Notes under the pieces: model-generated
What the model saw: only the letters and a program-made list of their open reading frames with translations
Database searches by the model: none
Told to the model about the DNA's origin: nothing
Assembly (NCBI RefSeq): GCF_030247195.1
Contig: NC_080672.1
Location: 184,201,310-184,265,309 of the forward strand
Source: Topomyia yanbarensis
Taxonomy: Eukaryota > Arthropoda > Insecta > Diptera > Culicidae
Direction: 5' to 3'
DNA length: 64,000 nucleotides
Shown here: piece after piece, positions 23,263-35,414 of the stretch
Layout: each line of letters starts with the position of its first letter
Numbering within the stretch: position 1 is the stretch's first letter
Made by a program: the position numbers and the translations under genes

Positions 23263-24486
23263 TATATGAATGTTATGCTGTTAGCACCACCATGCGGGCA
23301 AATTTCTATTTTCACAACGAGGCACGAAAGCCTTTGAAGTGCTGCATAACTTCGCAGAACATCAGATTGCACTACACAGAAAAAATATTTTGTAATTTTA
23401 AGTTTATTATTATAAAATTAAGTTCCACCCAAAATCCACACGACTTGTCGTGCTTTCTTCAATGGATTTTATTATAATTCAACATGTAGATTGAAAATTA
23501 CAGTTTCTTTAAACGGAAAACCAATGGACTTCAATGCATTTTTACACGTATATTGCTGTAATATGAATGACATGTAATATTACACGAACGAAAGTGTAAA
23601 ATTGTATGCTTATCGATGCTCCAATTGAGTGCATTGATTTTAACGTAATTTTCAATCAAAGTTTTGATTCAATCTTTGTGTGTTTACATTCGTATTGCTT
23701 TACATGTCGTTTAAATTTCATTATTTTTTTGGTGTGTATCTCTATCCATTGTATAGATAGGCGTATTACCTTGAATTAATTTTGTTCACTGGCGCCACCA
23801 TGTGGTAGAATTTTGCATTTTTAAATGATAGAAGAAAGTATTTTAGTATTTTTTGTTACTCTTTAACTTTGTAGAACATCATATTGCTCCATCACTTACC
23901 GTTACACAGATAAGAGTATTCCCTTTAAATTGCGTGGCTCACTACCGCCACCATGCGGAGAAATCCCGAAACTTTCAAGTGAAAACAAAAAGTTCTTTTA
24001 TTCCTCTACAACTTTGTGGAACATCATAACTTTCTATCTCTCACCGTTTCAGAGATATATGAGTTCTTCCTGACTTTGCTTCGCCTTTACACGTGGTTCA
24101 CATACATGATATAAGCGGAGTACGCCCTTTGCGAATATTAAGCAGTAGTATCCAAATTTAAACTTTAATAACTCTTTAACGGTTGGTTGGATTGTCATGC
24201 AGTCTTCGACAACCTTTTTCGACATATCTTCAAAAGCTTAACACATTCCTAGGTCCATGTTCGGATGTTTACAGCGACCTCTAGCGGCGATTTTGTGAAC
24301 TGCGAGTGTTTCCCCATACATTTTGGCCAAAAATCCCATACAAACTTTAAGCTCTTTGTGGGAGGGGTTAGGGTTAACCGATTTCGCTCAAACTTGGACA
24401 GTGTAATTTTTTCATGATTTGGAACGACGCTAGGGGATGTAGGTTGCGAGATTTTTTTTTTTCATATAAATCATTGTCACCCTAGA

Positions 24487-24927
24487 CTGAGCATCCAAGT
24501 CCGCCTCATATGGTGTGTTAGAGGCTAGCACAAAAGTAAGCCTAGCAAGGAATGAAAAAGGTGAGCATACAAGTCAGCCTCACAAGGAACGAAAAAGGTG
24601 AGCACAAAAGTAAGCCCCAAGTGGAGTGTTAGAGAGTGAATCAAGGTGTGACAGAGAGAGCAGCCAAGTAAGCCTCATACAGGACGTATGAACGCGTGAG
24701 AGAGAGTGAGTGAGTACATTAAGTACAGCCATCTCCCCAGAAGTAATACCGAGAGGTAGTCCCTGGGGGGAACAATGGTGGAGACCAATGGAGTTTAGTC
24801 GGTATTAATGGCGGCGTCACCATAAGAGCCCGACATACCCCCAGTACACCCCGTGTGGTAGCTTGGCATCTACTAATAGCACGTATACTGGGCTAGTACG
24901 TAAATGTATTCTCCACTGTAAAAAAAA
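24487..24927 (+). mobile_element. 5'-truncated copy of the R1-like LINE (3' UTR only)
   Basis: About 435 bp match the reverse complement of the 3' UTR at 5494-6092, including GCACAAAAGTAAGCC units, GTAATACCGAGAGGTAGT, CGGTATTAATGGCG and CACCCCGTGTGGTAGCTTGG. It ends ATTCTCCACTGTA followed by an A run (24920-24927). The start lies within the 38-bp unit array, directly beside FB3's TA. Five-prime truncation is typical of target-primed reverse transcription. The 3' neighbour is not a TA array. Confidence 0.85.
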
Positions 24928-25488
24928 TACTGCTATACGTGTATAATTAAGGTAAATATTGAAAATCAGTAGTACAGCTTCGTGCGGATGTAATTTTCAA
25001 GTTTCCGATTTTAAGGTTGATCGATGAAAAAATAATTTTATTCGCGGATTTTTTCCTTTATTTCGATAAAGTAACTCTTAAGTGACATATTCGTGGAACG
25101 TTTAAAAAATAGGTGTACCGGTGGGGCAAGACGGTCAGTCTTGATTAATTCTATTGATTCATCCTTATATGAACGTCTCGCGTGTAGAAACGAAATTCTA
25201 GCAGTCAAACGTAGAGAACAATCCTGTTAGCTGAAGTCTCACATGCAGCAGACTTTAGGATTTACGTTGATGAGGTCCCATAATCTGACTGTGTGTAATC
25301 AAGGAACTGATGTTACCAATTGCGCATTTAATATATAACTTTTCAGTTTTATATAAGTGATTGTGATTGATCATTGGAACTGATTGTATGACCTTTATGA
25401 CAACGGCAACAACGATATTAGAAAATACACCATTTGCCTCAACTCTAAAAAAAGCAAAATTATTTAGCAAACATTTTCATCGAATTTA
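24928..25488. other. Unannotated AT-rich stretch
   Basis: No gene or clear repeat. A GGTGGGGCAAGACGGTCAG phrase near 25120 has a loosely related complement near 26930 (CACCTGTCCGTCGTACCCAC), possibly the ends of an eroded element. Confidence 0.35.
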
Positions 25489-25890
25489 CGGATCTTTTTC
25501 TAACATTTTGTTGCTCCATTTTGTAATACTGTGGAGCATTTTTGTCGATATTATGGAACTTATCGACGTGTTTTAATGTACATTGTTAATATTCTATGGA
25601 TCAATGTCAGTTAATTTATGGCGCAAAATGTGTCATTTTATGGAACATTTCCAATATTTTTATGGAGCATTGGTTGATTTTAATTGCTCTTTTAGTAACA
25701 TTTTAGTGCTCTTTTGCGACCATTTTATGGTTCAATTTTACATAATTTACGGATCAAATCACCCTTTTTTATGGATCATTAACACTGTTTAATGGATTTT
25801 CAGTTTTGTTTTATGGAACATGGACAACATTTTTATGGATCGTTTTTCAATTTTTTATGGATCATTTTTGTTGTTTTAGTGGCGCAAACT
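25489..25890. repeat. 22-bp-period tandem array (TATGGATCATTTT)
   Basis: About 18 degenerate units built on TATGGAACATTTT or TATGGATCATTTT with an A/T-rich spacer. Starts near 25552, 25595, 25617, 25639, 25660, 25703, 25726, 25748, 25771, 25812, 25835 and 25856 give spacings of 20-23 bp or twice that. Confidence 0.85.
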
Positions 25891-27544
25891 TAGGGCTACG
25901 TGCTATAAATACGTGTGAGTTTGTGATTCAAGGTATAACGATGAATTGTGTCTGATACGTGCGTATGACAAGAATACGACTAGAACGTTTTCAGCAAGAA
26001 TAGAATAGTACAGGGTCATATTAAGGAAAGGTATATTTTTATGTGAACTGAAAATTGTTCGATGGAGACAACACGTATGCTGGTATAATAGTTGTTTACA
26101 AATGAAAAGCTTTGCTCATTGATAAAAATTTGTTCGAAAAGTGTATTGTTTCGTATTCACCAAAATCACATCCTAAATTTGGCACTGGATGTCTTGAAAG
26201 CAATGTTGCTTAAATGGATAATTTTCTATTGTATTGAAAATAAAACCTCAACCGGCTCGCGAACATTTACAAAAGTCTACCGTTAAAGCAATTTATGTTC
26301 CTGATTTATGATTAATGTGTGTTTTATTGAACAACATTGAATTTCTAATATGATTCGGTTTTCCCCTAGAAAAATTGTTTTTAAATACTATTTATAATTT
26401 GATTTCACCAAGAGCGCGTGAAATAATAAGAAGTGGAATAAAATATCACTCGATAGACTCTGATGCGCAATAAAATTTGATCATTGGCAATTTTGGATAT
26501 GAAGAATGATGCTACTGTTCATATTTAAATAATCAACTTATATTTTGACTTGATCTTCATTTTCATTTCCACTGGTAACATAATCTTAACTATTTGCATG
26601 AAAATATGTTACTTTTCAGTTGCGATTGACAGTCCAGGTGAACGACAAAAAGGTACCATCAAGTGATCTTGTTGCGATCTACATTCAACATATTGACAAC
26701 AATTTCATTTAGCTATTCTCGAATCGTTATTGCAACGAAACGGGAACTAGTTTTTACTGTTTAACTCAATCATAATTATGTTGAAAATCGGCCTAAAACT
26801 GCGCTTTTTGGGTCGCGCAGGAAGTTAAATGTCAGTTGCTACAGCACCTATTTTTTGTTACCAACTGGTTATGAAATAGTTACTGAAACAAAAATTGCTA
26901 CTTGAATAAAATAACCACGTGTCCGTCTTACCTCACCTGTCCGTCGTACCCACAGTTCCCCTACTGTAAAATTCAAGTAACCAAAATTCGTATAATTTGT
27001 ATCCAACTAGAATAAAAGATTCTGAAAATGATTAAAACTGCTGAAATTGTTTTATTTTAGTGCTTTATCAATGTACAAAAAGATTCATCCATTTTAACAC
27101 GTTGGAATATTGAACAATAAAAAAATATTTTAGCTTAAAGTAATAGTTTTAGTTTAAAATAATTTGAAATAATTGCCAACTAGTCTCACAAAAAATGTAT
27201 TTAAAATAAACAAACTCTTAAAAGTAAATTTGGCCCATCCCACTCTAAAGGAAAATAAAAACTCGCTTGTAATTTATTACTCTTGCTCAAATCTGAGATT
27301 TATTTGTTTTATAAAAATAGACACTTTACGAAGCTTCGTGAAAATAAAGTAAAGTCAAATTTCGGTTTTATGTATTTTTTGTGGCCAAAAACCGAACAAT
27401 ACACTCAAAAAGTATAACAAATCAGTATTTTATAAGTTTAGAGTAAAAATCATTTCAAATTAAAATACTTCGGCAGACTATTCTGGTTTAATAAGTGATC
27501 TACGAAAAAAGTTTCGAGTGATCAAAGTCACCCCGATGATCAAA
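25891..27544. other. Unannotated AT-rich stretch
   Basis: No supported gene. Small ORFs only. ATGATCAAAGTCACCCC-type direct repeats occur near 27515-27555. Confidence 0.5.
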
Positions 27545-29501
27545 GTCACCCCGGTTTACGGTACCGAGGACCTTGAGCCAAATAATTGGAGCGAGTTGAT
27601 TTGATCGTTCAGCCACGTTTCGGTCAGAACCATAACATCATGATAAACATCCGAAGCAGCGACGAACAGCTCATCAATTTTTGTGCATAGCCCTCTCACG
27701 TTCTGATAGTAGATTTTAAGATGTCACTGCATGTTTCCTCCTGACGGTTGAACGGTGTTAGGTCGAGTGGTGGTGGAAGCAAACGCCTGTAATTGGGGTG
27801 GGTTTTCAACGGGGGAAGCATCTGTATGTCCTACTTCGGAAGGACATATACATTCATTGTACTTACCTAAGAAAACCGGACGCAGGAATTCCATGTCCTT
27901 CGAGTTGGTCTGACTTGTTTAGAGCGTTGTTATCTGACCGGAAAAGGTCGTTGTTGTATCCTTCCAGTTCTGTGGTAGACGGATTGGTATCGATGACGGA
28001 ATCAACCTGATTACGTGTGTTGACAGGCTGCAATAGTGGATCAAACTCAGGTCGCCACCACAACTTCCAAGTTTCATGGCAAACAGATGGGAGTCGATGA
28101 TGGAGTCAAACTGATTCGGTTCGTTGGCAAACTGCAATTGAAGACCAAATTCAGGGCGCGCAGTATCTCGAATAGCTTCGAGAGGACATTTACCCTCCTT
28201 AGCTTTACCTGACCGGGAAAGGTCTCTGCTATTACATCTAAGTTCCCTGGCAATCATATGGACGTCTGTGGCGGAATCGAGCTGATCACATCGGTCGGAA
28301 AACTGGGCGGCTTTGCCGTGTTGCAGTTGTTGCTATGTACCGTAGTCGATGATGCGGCGTGACTGCCTAAGTCGAGTTTGGTACATGGGGCACTCAGAAC
28401 TCCAGGAATCATGATCGGTTTGCGTTTGCTCTTCAAGATTTCTTGTCACATTTGCATTGTGACAATTAATGCATTTTCGGATGTCTGAAACACACTTTTT
28501 GTGCTCATGCAATCGGGGCAAATCGGGAAGCATAGGGACTTCCTGCACGTGGCAGCTTTATGGCCGTACTCCGAGCAGCGATAGCAGCGTAGCACGTTTA
28601 CACATTCAGAGATATTGTACCACATCCAACCTAAGTTGACATGTTGTAGTTGCATAATCTTTTCGAATGATTTGGCATCAGTTTCAATAATGGCTGACAT
28701 CGGATTATCTGTGTGTTTTTCGTTTCGCACAATTCGTATCACCGTTAGGTTGGCAGGCTGAGGAAAATTGTTTTGCTGAATTAGTTTTTTCACAAAGTTT
28801 TCCGCTGTGATGTCGTCAGTAAAACCAGTAACTTTTACTCTGGGTTATAGAGCTTTTTGGACATCGGCGTTGTACTTCTCAAAAAGATTTGCTTTCACTG
28901 TACTGAGCAATCTAAGCGCTGATTCACGGCAGTCACATCTAACAGTTGCTTCTCCATTAAGTCGGTAAAATACTTCTTTGCCACCCAATGAAACTGGGTC
29001 AAGCTTGCCTTGGATTTCCTGCTTTGTAACAGTCGCGACTTGCTGCTCGATTGGTTTAATGATGACCTTTCGCTCTCGCTTCCCAATTGCATTGGACTTA
29101 ACCGAATGTGTTTCTGCAAAGTTACATAGGGGTGCGCTTTTGGGGGTATTCTCATTGCCAATGTTATCACTACTAGGTGGAACAGTCAAAAATCGACGTT
29201 TGCCCGACCGAAGTTGACCTACTTCCACGGAGTCGCAATTGTTAGATTTTGACTGTTTGTGCACCGGAAGATCACCTGCAGACATGACGGTAGCTATCCT
29301 ATTTCTAATTGATGCGTAGTGACCCACACTGGCTTGAACCTTGAAAATCGAAATCGTCAGCATATGAACAAACATTTTTGTTTTCGCCGGAGTTAACATT
29401 CACAGAAGCTTGTTTGCTAGACTGGAAAAAGTCCGCAAGTTGCTGCTTGATCTCGCTTTCGATCTTACCTACGCTTTCATTCAGTGATGAAATTAGAATT
29501 T
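27545..29501 (-). pseudogene. CR1/Jockey-like LINE fragment: ORF1 and start of endonuclease
   Basis: Minus-strand fragments read from 29501 downward. First comes a charged ORF1 N-terminal region (SLNESVGKIESEIKQQLADF), then a central region to about 28845, then at 28793-28400 an alpha/beta region ending in the CCHC knuckle CYRCSEYGHKAATC. A frameshifted HKKCVSDIRKCINCHNAN segment continues it. After a repetitive linker (28330-27860), the sequence near 27720-27560 reads LKIYYQNVRGLCTKIDELF and LTETWLND, the first block of an APE-type endonuclease. ORF1 would coat element RNA; the endonuclease nicks target DNA. It is cut at 27545 before the catalytic core and broken by several frameshifts. Confidence 0.8.
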
Positions 29502-30900
29502 TATTCGTCAATCAATTGCAGACTACATTACACAAACATTAATTGCTTATATACTATACTGTATACTATTCCTATGTACTATGATTTCTCAAAGAGTTGA
29601 AAAACTGTTTTAAACTTGGTAAGGTCAATACTTTAACAATGCTCGTTATACACAGCCATCATCTGGTTTAGTGGTCCGAATTTAGCATAATCTGTACGGT
29701 CATCTATCGCGAACAAATTTCTATTGCGTAATTGACGAGTAGGAGCATATAAATTTAATTTTGACAACATGTAAGATGAGTCAGCATGCTGTATGACGAT
29801 ATCGTTTAGAAACGAGATCATAGCATAGTCCCAACGTTCTTTCAATGTTTGAATATCTATCAACATACAACGTGCTTCATAAGATGGAAGAGGGAATGCT
29901 GTCCATCTTAACTTGTGTAATGCATATAATAGAAACTGCTTTTGAATTGACTCAATTCTCACTTCGTGTTTTTTGTGAATGATGACCAAACAATACTACA
30001 ACATTCTAAAAAAGACCGAACATATGCTACGTAAAGATTTTTAGTTGTGTAAGGATCTTGAAAGTGATATCCGAAGCGTTTTATAAAATTAAGCATATTA
30101 CTAGCTCTATAAACAATTGTGTTGTAATGTTCCACAAACTTTAATTTTTTGTCTAAGATAACTCCTAAATCTATTATTTTATCGCATTTCAGAACGATTT
30201 GATTACCTAATGCAATTGACACGGAGGTCGTGATTTGTTTTCTGCTAAAAGTTATGAGATTACAATTTTTAACATTTAATTCCAGTAAATATTTTCAACA
30301 CTATATATAAAAGATTTGTGCTTCATTGTGAAAAACAATATAGTAATTAAAATAATTTCTAAAAATAGTTTCATATCATCCGCATATATGAGAATTTGAT
30401 GTGTTTTAAAATAAGAGAGATGTCGTTGACATATAAAATGAAAAGAAGAGGTGTGAACCTTGAGGAACCCCCGAAGTAACTTTAATTATATCAGATTTCA
30501 TCTCATAGAATTTTACTATTTTCTGGCGATCTGTTAAATACGACTTAATGCAATTGAGGAGTCTCATCCCGATTCCCAATTTTTCAAGTTTGAAAATTAA
30601 CATGGGAATGTCCAGTTTATCGAAAGCTTTGCTAAAGTCAGTGTAAAGAGCTTCTATATGATTTCCTTTATCCAAGACATTTAACGAATAATCAACAAAT
30701 TCTAAAAGGTTTGTACTAGTTGAACGCCATTAAAAACCCATGTTGTGACTTTGTTTTTTTATGTTTGACTTGGTTGAAAATGTTTTTATATATAATGGAC
30801 TCGAAGTGTTTCGGAAAGCAAGACAGAATGGTGATTCCACGATAATTACGAATATCAGATTTTTGAAGTTTCACCCTCTTTCCCATCCAGAGACATTTTT
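29502..30900 (-). pseudogene. CR1/Jockey-like LINE fragment: RT and 3' end
   Basis: Minus-strand frames carry RT blocks in order: about 30880-30750, RNYRGITILSCFPKHFESII; 30675-30406, YTDFSKAFDKLDIPMLIFKL and SGVPQGSH; then DLGVILDKKLKFVEHY (30222-29959) and the C-terminal IQKQFLLYALHKLRW and LPSYEARCMLIDIQ (29989-29633). The catalytic YxDD box region is disrupted between 30406 and 30222. The 3' UTR ends near 29502 in GACGAATAAA. Its 3' end abuts the ORF1 of another fragment in the same orientation. Clade is judged from phrase style only; L2-like or CR1-like placement needs phylogeny. Confidence 0.8.
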
Positions 30901-31076
30901 GATGAGAAGTTGCATGAATTCAACTTAGTTTTGATGTAATTAAAAAAGTTTTTTGGACATGACTTGATCTCATTTTTAATTTTTGCATGATATAAAGTTA
31001 GTGCCGAAGAAATAGCCAAAGTTAGTCAACAACTTGGTGGTCAGGTACTGTTGTGCCTCCTATACAGCGAATCCTA

Positions 31077-31100
31077 TACATTTCTTTTGTAAGAAATGTA
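31077..31100. repeat. 10-bp terminal hairpin TACATTTCTT / AAGAAATGTA
   Basis: A perfect 10-bp inverted repeat with loop TTGT, preceded by GCGAATCCTA. The same hairpin preceded by GCGAATTCTA ends the element at 54266, so this is probably the end of another related repeat. Confidence 0.7.
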
Positions 31101-31488
31101 AAAAATGTGTTGATAGTGAAACAGTGAGTTCTAATATTTATTCCTTGGATTAGGCATTGCGTTCAATCATGAGGTAAATGTTGGATGGTATACCAATACA
31201 CAGATCAACAGGTAATTCACCTAGTAGTGAGATAAAAGATTTCCAATATAATTATACTTGTGGCGTCACCGAAAGCAAATGTATGTTTGAAGCCCAGAAC
31301 TCTAGCGAAAATTTAGCTCTTTTGCAAGATTTAGGTTATACTGGTTATGGCGCAAAAATTACTACTTACATTATTTATGATAAGAATGTATGAATCAATA
31401 TATCATAATAATATACCTATAAAAAATAATGTTACTGCATTAACCATCATTTGCTATTCCTCACACGCCCCCCCATCATTCTCTCTCC

Positions 31489-31493
31489 ATCTA

Positions 31494-31546
<53 letters not shown>

Positions 31547-31562
31547 CTCTCTCTGTCTCTCT
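31489..31562. repeat. (CT)n microsatellite
   Basis: An ATCT-type start followed by about 60 bp of CT repeats with TTTCTTT and GT interruptions. ORFs through it are Ser/Leu repeat artefacts. Confidence 0.95.
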
Positions 31563-31869
31563 TCTATCGCATCTCGCTAGCTATTTCTGTATCCAATTCT
31601 AAGTTGTGTGATAAGATCTTCTGCCAATCTGAAATATTTATTAATTGTAACTGCGAAGGTTTGAGAAAACAAAACCATTTTTTGTCTGCTACTACATCAA
31701 CTCAACTTTAATTGTATTGTATTCAAAGACTGTATATACACTATAATTAAGCAAATTCATGGCTATATCAGAAAAATATTTAGCTTAACGGGGTAATATG
31801 AAAGTTTGACGATGAAAATTTTCAAAAGAGACATTCCACGAGCGATATTTAAACTATTCGTATCTCTAT

Positions 31870-32046
31870 TGAATTTTGAATGAAATATATGCTCAAAGAC
31901 TGAAAGCTAAAGCCAGCAGGATTGGACTTGCCATCAACGTTTCAAAAACAAAATACACGAGAGGAAGAGGTTCTAGAGACGACAATGTGAACCTCCCACA
32001 CGAGTTCGGATTGACGGTAACAGCAGAGAAATCCAGAGACGAATCT
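31870..32046 (+). pseudogene. RTE-like LINE C-terminal fragment, left half
   Basis: Encodes YAQRLKAKASRIGLAINVSK and TKY, the post-RT segment of the RTE/CFDP2-like LINE family. It runs into the LTR retrotransposon at 32047, and the same LINE resumes at 41806 with the 4-bp duplication ATCT. Confidence 0.7.
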
Positions 32047-33912
32047 TGTAGCATGTTCACCTTTTTCGTAATTTTTGTCATTATTCGTTCACTACGCTCA
32101 CTATGCCAAAACGCATCATATCAAGAAATATTCAGACGCTTGTGTACAAATATTCCCTTGCATGCAATTTTAGCCTATTTCGGATGAACTTTCAAAAAAT
32201 ATTCCGTCTCACCGAAACCCAGATGCGCATTAGAATGAAATGGATAGATACGAATGTGTTAAGAGGAAAGAGTATTCTTAAAATTCAAGCGAGAGAAATG
32301 GTTGTCGAAAGAGTAGTATTTGTAAAAATACGTACTTCCGACTACGAATACTCGAATCACTTGACGCCTATCTGAGGATTTACAGAACTGCAACTCGTCC
32401 ATTTCGATCCTGATCGTGGAAGAGGCAGCAGTGTGTAGTTCTTTTTTTTAGTATCGCGGTGTGTTTTAAAAGGTAGTTTGTTAAAAATGTGAGAAGTTTT
32501 TTTAGGATTAAATTTATTAACAAGGTTCCTTTCCGATAGGCATAGCTAGTGCGGTCAGTGAATTGTGCGGTCAGAAATACAAATTTGAATTCGCTACATT
32601 TCGTGCGAACTTGTGTGTGAAAAGAAGGTAAGATTAAATAATTGAGTTGTGTGATAAAAAGCTTCAAAGCGTCGAATAGCCGATCGACGGCTTCTTTTCT
32701 TTTATCGAAAGTTTGGAGATTTTCCGCCATCCGCGTTCTAGCGACGCATACGCTCGGCACACCGCCCGTCTCGTTTACCACCCTGCTGACCCCACGTTCC
32801 GGCTTCGAAAGTTCCCGACGCGTTTGGCAAAAGGTCGGAAGGAAGCAGCAAAATCATCAACGCGCTTCGATAGAGCGACGGCCATCTTCATCGTCGAAAA
32901 GTTGGCCGAATTCAACACCCGGTAGGCAAAGGCCTAATTAGCGTCATCATTGCGACGCCATTGTAGACGCCGTTCGTCGCCATCGCTGAATTGGTTTGCG
33001 ATAGGAAGTCGGTGCCGAAGCCGCAATACCAGTCGGCACCCAGCTGAGATGCAGCTCTGCTAGATCGACGCTGTTCCAGAAATAACACATGTGAGTAAAA
33101 ATAGATCGCTGATACGTGCACGTAGATCCATACACACACAACACTCAAACCTTCGAAAGCTTTCTTTGCCGCTCGAAAGCTAAAGCCGAGCGCGCATTTG
33201 TACTGCTCAGCGCAGCTTTATCCGCTAGCAGGAAATTTTGACCGCACATAGGTAGACAGGAAAGGGGAAAGCTAGAAAGGGAAGGAACACGAAAAATGTA
33301 AAGCTTAATGAATATATATAACCTAGGTTAAGAATAAAATGCCGTATTTCAATCCGTCCAATAAAATGTATTCCTGTTAGTTAGTGTTACCTGAAATGTT
33401 TGTATTTTTTATTTTGATTAGCTTTCCCGTGTAGTGAATTTGGTCCGAGAAGATTTCTCACGTTTCGCGTCGTTTCCGTAGATTTGAATTTTCTTTGTGT
33501 TTGTTTTACTCCGATGGGCTATCGGGAATTTGTCCCCACTACTACTTACAAGGAGGAGAGGGAAAGAGTGTGCGACTGAGTTCTGCCTGTGATGATAACT
33601 GATCGTTTTTTTAGTGCATGAGCTTTCGAGTTGGTATAACGATCATTTCTCTTGCGTCTTTGCTAAATATAGTAGTGGCTCCATCTATACGCGAAACGGA
33701 GTGCATCTTTTCACATTTTATGTTTACCTACCGTTCCTTTGCGCCATTTCGGGATCAATTTCTATAATCTGCCCTGAGGTTAGGTTTCATGCTGGGCAAT
33801 TCTAACCTGACGAGTGGTCCTCTTCGGGGGTGGCGCGAAAGCTACTCGTTTAAAACGTCCTGAGGAGCGTTTTGGTAGACGGAAACCGTAAACGGCCATT
33901 TGGCCGGCTACA
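32047..33912 (+). repeat. Left LTR (1,866 bp)
   Basis: TGTAGC...GCTACA. Nearly identical to 39953-41805. It carries a ~20-bp stretch near 32524-32546 absent from the right copy and a shorter internal AT run near 33312. AATAAA signals lie near 33335 and 33359. ORFs inside occur in both copies but look like regulatory or untranslated sequence read by chance. Confidence 0.95.
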
Positions 33913-33914
33913 TT

Positions 33915-33929
33915 TTGGCGCCCAACGTA
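33915..33929 (+). promoter_or_regulatory. Primer binding site, lysine-tRNA type
   Basis: TTGGCGCCCAACGT starts three bases after the left LTR. It matches the first ~13 bases of the known TGGCGCCCAACGTGGGG lysine-tRNA primer site, then diverges. Confidence 0.8.
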
Positions 33930-34397
33930 AATTTTGGGGTAATTTTTTTTCCTGTTGCGCGCATCACATTTTGGCATCCAACTTAAAAAAAGGCTAAAAA
34001 TTTGCGGACTCATGTAATGCAATTTGCATCTTGAGTTAATCTAGTGTTGGATTTTTTGTTGTTGTGTTTTTGGGAACTGCATTTTCTAAAAAAAATACAT
34101 AACGATTTCGGGTAATTTTGTTTCGGATTTGTTGAAAACAAGAACAAAATTTTGCATTTTCGTTTCATTTATTTTTCCATTTTTATATTTGTACATACGT
34201 CGTGAATATTGTTGGTCTATAAAAATTCATTTTCTCTAGTTTCTGTATATATATTCTTCCATTCTATGTTAAGCTTAAATTTATAGGTACACATTTAATT
34301 TTTTAAACTTAATATAAACAAGGCATTGAACTAAGTGAGTGAACCTGATATGAATTGCAAATTGGTTGAATTTAATTTTTGAATTTGGCAAAGAACA

Positions 34398-35414
34398 ATG
34401 AAATTTCCAAATCCAAACCATTTACTAAATGTCGAAGTGGACTATGAGCTACTTCTGCGAAATCGTACGACAGACAGACAGAAGACAAGACAGTCGAAAT
34501 TAAGACTTTTACGTCGACTATTTTTGCAAGATCAGAAGGAAAGCAAAACGTATATGCCTCCTTACAGATTTGAATATGAAATAGATGATATCCTTGATCA
34601 AGTTTATCTAATTGAGATAGAATTGCTGGCAGGAGCGAACGCGGAATTGATATCGCGGTTAAGGCATTATTATCTTAGAACCCTTAGGGGAGAACCAAGA
34701 TATTTTAAAACTGAGAAATCGCGTAGGGAACTTTTGACGAGAATCAGCAAAATTCTTAGAAAAGCTTCCTATGAACTGCAAACTACGTCAGAGGAGGAAT
34801 CCCAGTCTTCAGCAGACGAAGAGGTAGACAATGCTCAATTAACTAGATTATCTGGCTACGTCGATAAAGAAGAGGCAGTGGAACCTTCATATGAAGATTT
34901 GCTGCAGAGGATTATAGAACTCGAAGATTTGATAAACCAGGTACAAATTAATAGTATTGAGGTCGAGCTAGAAGCTAATGGTAGTGTCGAGCTAGAAGGC
35001 AGTCGTGAGGTCGAGCTAGAAGTTCGGCCTGACATCCCAGTCATTACGGAAAACTCGCCATGTAATCTTCCTAATGCACACAACGTAGATGAACAAACCC
35101 AAAGTTTCTGCGACAATTATGATACCATGAATTCGGGTATGGAAACATTAGAAGATAGTAATCAAATTGAAAGCCAACTAGAACTGCATATTATCAGATG
35201 CGAGCAACCCAACCGCGACACTGCAGAAGGCATGTTAATTCTGAATGAAATCGGACATGGAATTAATAGTTTTGATCAAAAGCTTTTGAAAAATAACAGC
35301 GAGTCAATAAACTTGTCCAGAGGATTGTCTAGTAATGTAATAGTGGTGAATATTATAAGGAAATGCAAAAGTTGCACCTTAACTACAATTGGGACAATTA
35401 TTTCCGAAATCTAA
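34398..35414 (+). CDS. Gag-like protein of the LTR element (338 aa)
   Basis: The only sizeable ORF of the LTR element, opening ~485 bp after the primer site with MKFPNPNHLL. The N-terminal ~130 residues are rich in Leu, Arg and Tyr (for example LISRLRHYYLRTLRGEPRYF) and look like an all-helical capsid region of a Ty3-type gag. Residues ~130-340 are acidic and low in Gly, with repeated VELE phrases near residues 190-210. There is no CCHC knuckle and no protease motif. It is intact, unlike most ORFs here. The gag assignment rests on position and general style; the family was not identified with certainty. A knuckle-less gag could be a deletion product that keeps only particle-assembly function. 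Confidence 0.6.
   Translation: MKFPNPNHLLNVEVDYELLLRNRTTDRQKTRQSKLRLLRRLFLQDQKESKTYMPPYRFEYEIDDILDQVYLIEIELLAGANAELISRLRHYYLRTLRGEPRYFKTEKSRRELLTRISKILRKASYELQTTSEEESQSSADEEVDNAQLTRLSGYVDKEEAVEPSYEDLLQRIIELEDLINQVQINSIEVELEANGSVELEGSREVELEVRPDIPVITENSPCNLPNAHNVDEQTQSFCDNYDTMNSGMETLEDSNQIESQLELHIIRCEQPNRDTAEGMLILNEIGHGINSFDQKLLKNNSESINLSRGLSSNVIVVNIIRKCKSCTLTTIGTIISEI

Larger units (their letters stand above)
17929..24482. mobile_element. Foldback element FB3 (0.71 kb arms, TA-flanked)
   Basis: The left arm (17929-18641) matches the reverse complement of the right arm (23759-24482) almost base for base by eye. The ends are CGGTGACAAT and its partner ATTGTCACCC, flanked by TA at 17927-17928 and 24483-24484, consistent with a TA-duplicating (Tc1/mariner-like) origin. 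Within the left arm, blocks of about 146 bp recur, each with TATGATGTT-AAAG-TGTAGAG and ending in CATGGTGGCG. The 5.1 kb interior is made of other repeats. No transposase was recognised. Either it grew by insertions, or two copies of one half lie in opposite orientation. Confidence 0.85.

Noticed and set aside
31347..31711. Ser/Leu-rich ORFs
   Set aside because: Translation of the (CT)n tract.
32642..32941. 99-codon ORF, duplicated at 40527-40826
   Set aside because: It is present twice only because the LTRs are duplicated; LTR sequence is expected to be regulatory, and no domain is visible.
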